The notes under the pieces: generated by a model
Database searches by the model: none
The model's input: the letters and a program-made list of their open reading frames with translations, nothing else
Told to the model about the DNA's origin: nothing
Translations under genes and position numbers: made by a program
Assembly (NCBI GenBank): GCA_016584305.1
Contig: JACEEZ010005953.1
Coordinates: 60,001-124,000, forward strand
Reading direction: 5' to 3'
Length of the DNA stretch: 64,000 bases
Source of the DNA: Chionoecetes opilio
Lineage: Eukaryota; Arthropoda; Malacostraca; Decapoda; Majidae
Shown: positions 13,106-31,403 of the stretch, piece by piece
How positions within the stretch are numbered: position 1 is the first letter of the stretch
Layout: every line of letters starts with the position of its first letter

Positions 13106-14016
13106 CGCCATCAGCACGCTCTGACAGGAGCGACGGACCCGGGGGCCTGGGGCGGCGCGGCAGTGAGGGCAGCAACTCGTGTGGCGGCAGCAGCCGGGCA
13201 GAGAGCGGCGTGAGCAGCTCGCGGGCCTCCAGCCAGGCGTCCAGCCCGCCGGACAGCAGCGCCTCCAGCCGTCAGTCGGTGATCGCCCAGACCATGCCAC
13301 ACCCCTCCGAGCCGCCCGTATGACTAGAGGCCACCACGCGGATGTGAGGACACGCCCAGGGCTCATGGCCGCCACAGGGCCGGCGGTCTGAGCCCTCTCC
13401 GGCACTCATGATGCCGGAGGACCATCCTCCCGCGTGGCATTCCCTCAAGCCCCGGGGACGCGAGCCCTCCTGGTCCCCGGAGCCCCCGCCCTCCCCCGTG
13501 CGCGGCCCCCACGGCGTAGTGCCCGCCAGGCTGCGGGCCAGCCAAGAGACCCTAGAGACGACCAAGGAGTGGCCGCCGCCGCCTCACCACGATGTGGAAA
13601 TGGGCCAGCTGGCGGCCCCTCCGCCACCACGCGCCTTCATGCCCGGCACCTGGTCGCCCCGACCCGAGCATCTACCTCTGACGGCGGCGACGGTGGCAGC
13701 CGTCCGCAGCAGCGACCCCCGCAGTCCTGGGGCATTGGCCGCCGCGGGCGTGGCGGGAAGCCAGGTGTTATACGACCACCAGCATCATGTGCGTCACGCC
13801 GCCGACTGTCCCGCTCACCGGCTCCAGGAGGCCAAGGACAGCGTCCGCTCCAGCAGTCGGCCCGCAAGTCGGCCCAGTAGCCGACCCGCGAGCCGACAAG
13901 GCAGCAGAACCACCAGTCGACCCACCAGCAGGTCTGCTAGCAGATCTGGGAGCAGATCGGCCAGCAGGTCTGGACATAGATCGGGTTACAGCTCGCCTGG
14001 AAGTGACCTGCGCTAG
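13106..14016 (+). CDS. C-terminal exon(s), unrecognised Ser/Arg-rich gene A
   Basis: Acceptor CTCCCGCAG ends at 13105; the first two bases complete the codon left by the 9810 exon. The frame encodes a Ser/Gly-rich stretch (SGVSSSRASSQASS) up to codon GTA at 13318, then TGA (13321) and TGA (13345), and reopens in the same frame to a TAG at 14014-14016. The downstream 200 residues are Pro-rich, then a Ser-Arg repeat region (SRPASRPSSRPASRQGS), ending GYSSPGSDLR. Removing 13318-13359, exactly 42 nt from GT to AG, restores one frame; without that the protein stops at ...SEPPV. A disordered C-terminal tail of a scaffold or cytoskeletal protein is possible, but I do not recognise it. The composition continuity on both sides argues that both halves are coding. 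Confidence 0.55.
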
Positions 14017-15245
14017 GTGGCGGCGCGGGCGGCGAGCAGCCTTCCCCAACGAGTCACTGCCCTACCCCGTGGTGCAGCGGCGGCTGCTGCCACCAGCCTG
14101 TGGGCGGCCGGCCCACCACTCACTCCGTTACGCTTGACTGCTTCTTGTTTGTTGCCTCTAGTCCTAGCTGGAGACGGCGCCTCCCACCACCGCAGCGACC
14201 TGTGTAGACAATCGTGGAGCGCCGGCCAGGGAGGAGCACCCGCCCCGGCCCGCGGCGCCTCGAGCCGGGGTCCAGGACGGGAGGTCGGCCGGCATCATGG
14301 TTTACTATAAACTATGCAATACACACACACGCCTGAGGTGCGCCCGCCCGGCACCACCACCACACCCACGCCCACGCCCGCGCCCCCGCCCCCGCCCGCG
14401 CCCGTGCCCACCGTTGGCAGCGCGGCGACGCCCGCCGGCGCCCGGATGTGATAGTTTAGTGCTGAGAGAATGACTTACAATAAGTCTGCTAACCAAAACT
14501 AGACACCAATATTTCCAAAAAGTGCCACAATTATAGTGTTAGTGGACGAGCTCGCTCAAGTAATGTTTAGGGAGCCTGTGACCTTGACCTTGACCTTGCT
14601 GCCGGCGGCAGAAGCGGCGGCGGCGACGGGCGGCGCGGCGCGGCGACGGGCGGCGGCGGCGACGCGTCCGTCAGCTGCAGGTGTGAGTGATCGTGTCTCA
14701 GACACAACATTAACAAGTTAATTTTATTGAAATATGCATAATTTACATGATGCTTTACAAGAGAAAATTGCTTGCTAAGAAATCTATAGGTTTTAGAATT
14801 TCTGATCAAACAGTAATGTAAATACTTATTAGTTAAAATGTCTTGTTGGACTTGTTGTTTAGTCAAACTATTGAGGTCTGCAGAGGACATGTGAGGCGGC
14901 GGTGGGCGACGGCCGCGACCACCCCGCCCCGCCCCGCCCCGCCAGGCCCCCCCTACTCTTGGGGAGCCAGGCAGCCGTTACCCCCACCCACCCTGCCCTT
15001 ACCACCCCCTACACCCCCACACCCCATTACTACCCCGCCACACACGTGCCGCGGCGGGGCGGGGCGCGGGGGGGCCGCGGGCCGTCGCCCCAGCGTCACT
15101 CAATCCTACATTTGTAACTATTGACATAGGTTTCCGCATGCACGCGCCGCATTAGTGCCGGGGAGGGACCAGGGGGGCGCCACCCCCACCGGCCGCGTGA
15201 GAGAGACACCCAGCCCACGCCCCCACCTCATTCACCCCTTGTTAC
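14017..15245. other. GC-rich 3' region
   Basis: Probably 3' untranslated or flanking sequence of gene A: CCCGCC runs at 14350-14405, GGCGGCGACGG runs at 14610-14670, an AT-rich island at 14700-14870, then C-rich sequence to 15240. No further exon is convincing. Confidence 0.45.
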
Positions 15246-15249
15246 ACTA

Positions 15250-15514
<265 letters not shown>

Positions 15515-15819
15515 GCGAGCGCTGGCTAGTGGATCTCCGTAGTTTCTTTGACCACAAGGGTAGATATATATTTTTCCCTTCTTTGTTTCTCCTCCATAGT
15601 TTAACAGAGTATAAATAGCCCAGTGAGGATAACTGTGTGGGCGTGTGGCAGTGGAGGGCGGCCGTGCGGGCGTGGAGCAGCAGGCGCGGTCATGGATCTC
15701 CTGCCCGCCCGCGCCCACGCTTCGTTAAATATTGACTATCATTGTTGTTTACTAAAAATATGTATAAAAATAAGGGAAAAAAGAAGAAAGGAAGTCGTGT
15801 GTGTGTGTGTGTGTGTGTC

Positions 15820-16260
15820 ACCCACGATCTTGGTCACGCGCTGGACTCGCGATCGCCAGCTACTACCCTCCCGTAATGAGCTTGGAGTTCATAGGACCGA
15901 TCTATGGGTACAACTGGGACCTCACACACCCCATCCCCTTGCTCAAGGGGGACAGTAACTGCTCGCATCTGTCAGCGAAAATCTCGTGCCTGGAACACTA
16001 CTTGATCCAAGGCGTGGCAAGTGACGGGACAGCACGCTATCCACTAAGCTATGCGGACAGTGTGTGTGTGTATGTGTGTGTGTGTGTGTGTGTGTGTAAG
16101 GGCGTCTGTATTGCGTATTCGACACTTTTTAACTATCGGGAAAGGTTTTAACCAAAGATATTTTTTACCGTCAAGTCGCAAGTGTGTCGGAGCGGACGCC
16201 CTGCCGCTAACTAACCAAGATGCGAACCCGCGTAATGCGAACCCCTAAATTAAACCAACC
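15820..16260 (-). mobile_element. Possible tRNA-related SINE sequence
   Basis: On the minus strand, opposite 16030-16070, is GCATAGCTTAGTGGATAGCG, which fits an A box and D arm (TAGCTTAGTGGA). No clear B box follows at the expected spacing. A second tRNA-like piece (CGGGTTCGCATC) lies opposite 16216-16227. A (TG)n array sits at 16061-16097. The identity is tentative. Confidence 0.3.
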
Positions 16261-16498
16261 CCAAAACAAACAAACAGTAATTAGAGTTGCCATGACATAT
16301 ATTTATCGGGTGGGAGGGTAGAAGGGTTTAGTCAATATAAACACTCAAATTGTATAAATAAGTGATATATAAAAAAACTTGTAATTCATTGAGCTGATCA
16401 TCATTATTCTGCGTTGGTCAAGTACAATAATTATTCATCGCATTACTAAATAGAGTCTGGTTTATGTGCTCATGTTGACTGATTCATTAGTTTATTCA

Positions 16499-17107
<609 letters not shown>

Positions 17108-17985
17108 AGGGTGCGGGGGGGCCCTTGCTGGTGGGGGGCCCGGCGCCCCGAGGGAGGGATCAGACTGGCCACCAGACGGACAAGCAGACCCAGGCTCCAA
17201 GCAGCATCTCTGATTCAAGTATTATTAATGTTTCTAATAAGTGGTTATATTGTCTTTCTATAAGACATTCGAATGTTGAGAGTGTGGATGATGATACTGT
17301 TTGGTTCCCCGCGCCGCCCCGCCCCGCCCCGCCTCCACCACCGGCTGGGCGGGCCACTGCCGGGCGAGGGGATGTCGGCCTGTCCCGTGCCCGACCCTGC
17401 TGGTGGCTCCCGCCCGGCGCCCTGCCCGGCCGGGGGGGGGGGCGCAGGGGGGCGGTGCGGCGCGGCCCTGCCCTTGCTCACTAGCGCAGAGACGGCGCGG
17501 CGGGGCGGCGGCTGCCAGGGCGCGCCGCCCCCCGTGCCGTCACACGGATAGTACCATAACTGCGCCCTGTTTAACGGCTACACTTCCCACAGTTTGTAAC
17601 CTGTTACTGAATAAACAATGTATGTTCTTCTTTCATAGACGAGGAGTTTCATTTCCCCGCACTGCCTCTCCTCAAGGGAGCTTGGAACAAACAGGCAATA
17701 GTTTAGGATGAGCAATAATAAATAACTTAAATGAATGATAGACTGCATTTCTTATATAAAAAATATCTATTATCTATAATAATATAAGCGAAAATGTGTG
17801 TGGTATAGGTTCCGCCCCACGTGGCGGAATCCCATCATATGGCACCGTTTTGGAACCAGGTTGACAAGGGGAAGGTTTTAAGTCCACTTATGGGATGATC
17901 CGATCACTTTTTTTTTCTTTTTTTTAGTAGCCTATTAGCGAGAATTGTGGAAAAAAAGTGGGTTGCGAGAATTGAGGAAACTTTG
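17108..17985. other. GC-rich to AT-rich spacer
   Basis: GC-rich until about 17560, then AT-rich. AATAAA at 17609-17614 could be a poly(A) signal for gene A, but the 3' untranslated region would be 3.6 kb. The palindromic stretch TCCGCCCCACGTGGCGGA lies near 17811-17828. No exon is supported. Confidence 0.4.
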
Positions 17986-17989
17986 ATGT

Positions 17990-18222
17990 AGGGTGATGGG
18001 TAATGGGCGAGTGAATGGGTGGGGTGATGGGTGAGTGAATGGGTGGGGGGTGATGGGTGAGGGAATAGGTGGGGGGTGATGGGTAATGGGTGAGTGAATG
18101 GGTGTGTGGTGATGGGTAATGGGTGAGTGAATGGGTGGGGGGTGATGGGTAATGGGTGAGTGAATGGGTGGGGGGTGATGGGTAATGGGTGAGTGAATGG
18201 GTTGGGGGTGATGTGAATGGGT
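17990..18222. repeat. ~31-bp GGGTGATGGGTAATGGGTGA minisatellite
   Basis: Seven imperfect copies built from GATGGGTAATGGGTGAGTGA and ATGGGTGGGG. Confidence 0.93.
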
Positions 18223-18296
18223 TGGCGTTAATACATACATTTCTATATCCATGATTTCAGGAAAGTTAGAAGGGGCTATCTGGAGAGTCTGTGTTT

Positions 18297-18482
18297 GGTG
18301 GGCCTTCGGCCCACCCAACACAGGTGGTGGGCCGTAGGCCCACCAATAGCCCTCCGCAGGAGCTAGCCAAAAAGTCCGCCCGGAGGGCGTCTTTGCGGCT
18401 AGTATATATATATAAGATACCAATAGTTATTCGAAAGGGGGGGCACCGCCCTAAAATAAGGGGGCCCCCGGGGCCCCCTGTC
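18297..18482. other. Cluster of perfect GC hairpins
   Basis: Two adjacent hairpins with the same 8-bp stem (GGTGGGCC...GGCCCACC; 18297-18315 and 18327-18345) but different three-base loops (TTC, GTA), then CGCCC/GGGCG (18378-18391) and a GGGGGCCCCCGGGGCCCCC palindrome (about 18461-18479). Compensated stems suggest a structured RNA or a rolling-circle/foldback terminus; unassigned. Confidence 0.5.
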
Positions 18483-19136
18483 TCTACTTTATAATGCCCC
18501 CACATACACTTCAATTTTTTTAATGAAATAACTAATTTTATAATCATTACATTATTTTTAAGAGGTGTACAATACAGTACGCCAGGGTCATTTAAGGGGG
18601 GGATCTTAGTAGCTAAGAAGATTTCTAAGACCATTTGCGTCGCCCTTTTTCCTTCATTAACAAAGTGTGGGTGTTGTCTCGCTGTGTCGGGGCAGCAAGC
18701 ATGGCGGCGGCAGGTGACGCCCCCGGGTGCCTGCCAGGCTTGGGGCACCAGTAGTGCCGCGCCCTGGCTGCGGTGAGGCTGTGCAGGCGCCGGGCTCGTG
18801 CTGCCGCGCATTGCTGCTGCGGGATGGATAGGGTCGTATAATGCACGTATTGCATGCCACGCCGCTCCTCTGCGTCCTTGTCCTGGGCGGTCAAGGCTGA
18901 CAGTGTTCACTGTCACAAGGCCCAGTGTTGACACAGGAGGATAAACACCCAGTTAATTAGCCAGAGTGTGGTTTATTGGTGGGGGGAAGCCTGTTTTATC
19001 TTCCGGGGCGGGGCCGGCGACGCGCAGGCAGGACTCTTTGTCTTGGTTAGTGCCGCAGTGGTGGGCGAGACAGCTGCAGCAGTGGTGGGCGAAACAACTG
19101 CAGCAGTGGGCGGGCAGCAGCATCCCGGCGTGGGCC
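18483..19136. other. Upstream region of the receptor gene
   Basis: AT-rich to 18650, then GC-rich. It must hold the promoter and 5' untranslated region of the receptor gene, but no TATA or initiator stands out. A minus-strand open stretch (18625-18930) lacks splice or start support. Four copies of a CAGCAGTGGTGGGCGA-like motif occur at 19050-19115. Confidence 0.4.
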
Positions 19137-27532
<8,396 letters not shown>

Positions 27533-27835
27533 CACCACTACACTCGATCCTAACACCAACACTAACACCACCACCAACACCACTACTTTCCTTAATATTA
27601 ACACCACTACACTCGAGCCTAACACCAACACTAACACCACCACCAACACCACTACTTTCCTTAATATTAACACCACTACACTCGAGCCTAACACCAACAC
27701 TAACACCACCACCAACACCACTACTTTCCTTGACCTCTAACAACCACTACACTCGATCCTAACACCAACACTAACACCACCACCAACACCACTACTTTCC
27801 ATAATATTAACACCACTACACTCACGCCCTTGTAG

Positions 27836-28007
27836 ATAACTCAAAGAAATAGTTATGTTATAGTTATGTAACGTTATGTAAATAATAAGAGATTTCTGCT
27901 GATGGTTTAGTCTATTTTGTCGATTTATTGATGTTTAAATGGATTCTTATGTATGTATCTATCTAATTTGGGTTTTTTTCACACAATTAGGCTGAATGAG
28001 AAATAAG
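27836..28007. other. 3' flank of the receptor gene
   Basis: AT-rich. The nearest AATAAA beyond the stop is at about 28328, inside unique sequence after the next MITE. Confidence 0.4.
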
Positions 28008-28219
28008 TTAACCCCCCTTCACGCCCAGATCTTTCCTTTGCTATATATAATCGTTTGTTAATGAGCCATAAAATCACGAAAAAGTAACTTAATATACCAA
28101 ATTAGTTAGTGGACGAGGATACTAAACATGTCATATCTATAAAATATTACTTATATTCATTAAAATCTTCTAATGGTAGTCAAATTACAATGGAAATTAC
28201 GTTCTGGGCCTCAAGGGGA
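28008..28219 (+). mobile_element. TTAA MITE copy 4
   Basis: Left end intact; the right end lost its terminal TTAA (AAGGGGATGCAG). Confidence 0.85.
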
Positions 28220-28651
28220 TGCAGTGTATTGGTATAGTCGGTATAGTGTGTGGTGTGGTGTGATGATGTTACTCGAGGTAAATTTATATCATGCAGACGT
28301 TTCTATGTATGATGGCATTGTTGAGTGAATAAATTAAAGTATAAACTAAAATACAACAACCTCCCTCTTGATATGAATTGATTTAGTATTGTTATATGAC
28401 TTATTTTTATTTGCATTCATATTATTATTAGGTGTTTTTTTTTATTATTACTAGACAAGGTACAAAAAAAAAGGAGAAAAAACAAGAACAAAATAGCAAT
28501 TTTAGTATGAAATGTTTTTTATGAAAGAATCGTCACAGAAAAAATACATATATGAAAAAAAACATGAAATTTAACAACTGAAGAAAATAAAGGTTATTTA
28601 TTATACATCTACAAAAATAAATAAAGTAACCATGACAGTCTAATATAATGT
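28220..28651. other. AT-rich spacer
   Basis: AT-rich, with AATAAA at about 28328. No repeat shared elsewhere and no ORF. Confidence 0.5.
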
Positions 28652-28867
28652 CTATAGTCTATTTTATTTAATATGGTCAAAATTCCCAGTGGTCACGTGC
28701 TATTATGTAGTGAGGATAGTGTGTTTGGTAGTGATAATGATACGAGTAACCTGTACACATGATGACCATTGAGTGCACCAATCAGCTGCCCCGTAGACAA
28801 TGGGGGAAAGGCAGGGGGCGTGGTCTCCTTACTGCATTTTGACCATATTAAATAAAATAGACTATAG
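28652..28867. mobile_element. 216-bp element with 32-bp perfect inverted repeats
   Basis: Left arm 28652-28683 (begins CTATAGTCTATTTTATTTAA) and right arm 28836-28867 are exact reverse complements over 32 bases. The interior is non-coding. No clear target duplication; the right arm almost touches the next MITE. Confidence 0.8.
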
Positions 28868-28869
28868 TG

Positions 28870-28921
28870 TTAACCTCTTCACGCCCAGATCTTTCCTTTC
28901 ATATATATAATCGTCTGTTGT
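28870..28921 (+). mobile_element. TTAA MITE copy 5, truncated
   Basis: Only the left 52 bases remain (TTAACCTCTTCACGCCCAGA onward). Confidence 0.75.
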
Positions 28922-28984
28922 CACTAATACTAATACTAATATTGAAAATACTAATACTGATTATTATTGTATTGAAGTAATGAT

Positions 28985-29616
28985 TAATCTAGCAATGCCT
29001 GTCATATTCTTATCTCTTGTAGTAAGTTTTGTCAATTTATGTCTGGAAGTACATATCATGTCATTGTGAATTGGCTGAAATAGGGACTTCTAATCATTGT
29101 AACTGAAAACTGGTTCCAGATTCGTGTATAGCATGCCCGAAAATAGCTAGGAGCGAATTTTCAAGCAAATCTATTTTTCGAAAAATATTGCAAATTTTGT
29201 AACCCCTTGTAAAATTTGCAATATTTTTTTAAGAGTGGATTTGCTTGAAGATTTGTTCCTAGCAGTTTTTGGGCATGCTGAACACTAATCTGGAATCGGT
29301 TTTCAGTTACAATGATTAGAAGTTCCTATTTCAGCCAATTCACAATGACATGATGCTCACAGATATTCCTTAAAAATCACAAATTAGACAAAACTTACTC
29401 CTTTAAAAGTGAAATGGTTTGGCAATAACAGAACTCTTACAATATATAGAAAAGGTGAGGAGAGAGAGAGAGAGAGAGTAATATAATTCAATCTGTGTGT
29501 GTGTGTGTGTTTAAAGTTTAAAGGTTTATTAGCTCAATACAGACCCCGAACTGGGTATAAGAGTTTCAATGAGTAATAAATAAACGTATTGACCCTGGTA
29601 AAGAAAAAAAATAACA

Positions 29617-29652
<36 letters not shown>

Positions 29653-29823
29653 AGGAAGGTATATGCTAACTTAGGAGTATGATAGAAGCATGACAAGGTG
29701 AAAAATAGGTGTGGGTGTATAATCTAATCTTTAAGTAGTAAAAAAACAGGAACTACCTCGTGTAGGTTTCACGGCCTCTTGTAGCTTCCTTATTTTCTTA
29801 CGTTCTGGGTCTCAAGGGGTTAA
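28985..29823. mobile_element. Foldback element followed by LINE tail
   Basis: 29020-29390 is a near-perfect palindrome with ~185-bp arms centred near 29205 (GCAAATTTT ... AAAATTTGC). It continues through a CAATATATAGAAAAGGTGAGG segment, a GA array, a GT array (29619-29647) and AGGAAGGTATATGCTAACTT to the LINE tail (29745-29800), which is fused to the last 23 bases of a TTAA MITE (29801-29823). A homologous unit lies at 40685-41372. Confidence 0.8.
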
Positions 29824-30170
29824 TGCATGTGTGAGGAGTGTGTTTAGCTATTCACCTTATATACACACTGTTGTAGGGAACACCTTATATACACACTGTT
29901 GTAGGGACTGTTGTAGGGACTGTTGTAGGGAACACCTCTGCTTGTCTTGCCATTAACGTAATTGAAATCGATTAATACGTGGGCGTTTCTAATAATAGTC
30001 ATGATGGAAGAGGCGGCGTGCTAGGTAGGTATGGATGCCGGCTCGCTTTACACTGCCTTGATGTGATCAGTATAGGTATTAGTTCCTGTTTATCAATGCT
30101 AGACCTATTGAAAACCTATCGAAATAAAGCAAGAGTGTCTTGAGTTGCAGCAGACTATCTAGATCACCTA
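29824..30170. other. Unique spacer
   Basis: Short tandem CACCTTATATACACACTGTTGTAGGGA repeats at 29855-29935; nothing else recognised. Confidence 0.55.
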
Positions 30171-30389
30171 TTAACCCCTTGAGGCCCAGAGCGTAATTTC
30201 CATTGTAATTGTGGGTACCATTAGACGATTTTTTATTAATATAAGCAACATTTTATAGATATGACCTGTTTAGTATCCTTGTCCACTAACTAATTTGGTA
30301 TATGCAGTTACTTTTCGTTATTTTATGGCTAACAACAGACGATTTTATATAGCAAAGGAAAGATCTGGGCGCGAATTGAAGGGGCTAAT
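30171..30389 (-). mobile_element. TTAA MITE copy 6
   Basis: Inverted; one TTAA intact at 30171, the other end diverged (GGGGCTAATA). Confidence 0.85.
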
Positions 30390-30390
30390 A

Positions 30391-30807
30391 CAGTGTTTCT
30401 TAACCTGGGGTGCTAGCACCCCCTGGGGGTGCTGAAATCAATGTTAGGGGGTGCTGGGAAATGCTCCATATATGGCAGTACAATGTTAGTTGCGAGGAAC
30501 TCGCAATGGATATAAAAGTATCGAAGGGATACTTTTTGACGAGAGCACTATTTTTATTTGATAAACTTTAACCTCATTATACTGACTTTTATTGAGAGTG
30601 TACTTGCACTCGAGTGCTGATGTCTGACGTGAGACAGTGAGACCGCGCCGCTGCAGGCAGTATAGTTGCGTAGTAGCAGTACGTATACAGCTACAGTTGA
30701 GTACAGCTCAAGCCACCGCATCGTTGTGTTTCGCCTTAACTTCAAGTTCCAGTAATTCTGGTAAGACAGAATTCTTTGAAACTCATTAAATCGAATCAAT
30801 GGAATGG

Positions 30808-30905
<98 letters not shown>

Positions 30906-31403
30906 AATGATTCGCATCATTTTTTTATAGATGAATGTATTGATGACGCTTGTTCAAATCTGCACCAATTTACTGGGCCTGGATAATGTTTGAGCCCACC
31001 CTAAACATTAAAATTTTCAGCTGTTTTTATTAAAAATATCATTGGTTGACTATAAATTGTACACATATTATCATTACCTCTACCCCCGAAGGTGGAATAA
31101 TACTATGTGTTCGTCTGTGTCTGTTTGTTTGTTTCTCAGTTAACATCACTCATAAAGTATATAGTTGCTCCAATTTTATGAAGTAGTTTTTGGGAGCAAC
31201 GTTACCTCTATGGTCAAAACACCAATCAATTTAATTGTGAAGGTCAAATGTCTAAGTTAGATTGTTTGCTGTTTTGCTAACAGCTTCTTTGTTTTGTCCA
31301 TAGGCTTGTGTGATTCTGCAATGCCAAAGACACGTAAATGAAGTGACGTATATGTCACGTCTGCCTTCACTGCACTCCTGGTAGTCCGGCAGCTTAGTGA
31401 AAT
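30391..31403 (+). mobile_element. 5' part of a hAT element
   Basis: Starts CAGTGTTTCTTAACCTGGGG followed by a GGGTGCT...AGCACCCC stem, typical of hAT (Charlie-like) 5' ends. Contains a (CT)n array (30811-30902) and, at 31078-31230, a widespread-looking repeat with CCCCCGAAGGTGGAATAATA and GTCTGTTTGTTTGTTT. Plausibly the 5' end of the element whose transposase remains at 34060-35896. Confidence 0.5.

Noticed and set aside
15607..15616. TATAAATAG as a promoter
   Set aside because: No transcribed gene follows in either direction; AT-rich motifs occur by chance here.
18625..18934. Minus-strand 89- and 222-codon frames in the GC-rich block
   Set aside because: No splice or stop/poly(A) support and no recognisable domain; GC-rich DNA gives long frames by chance.
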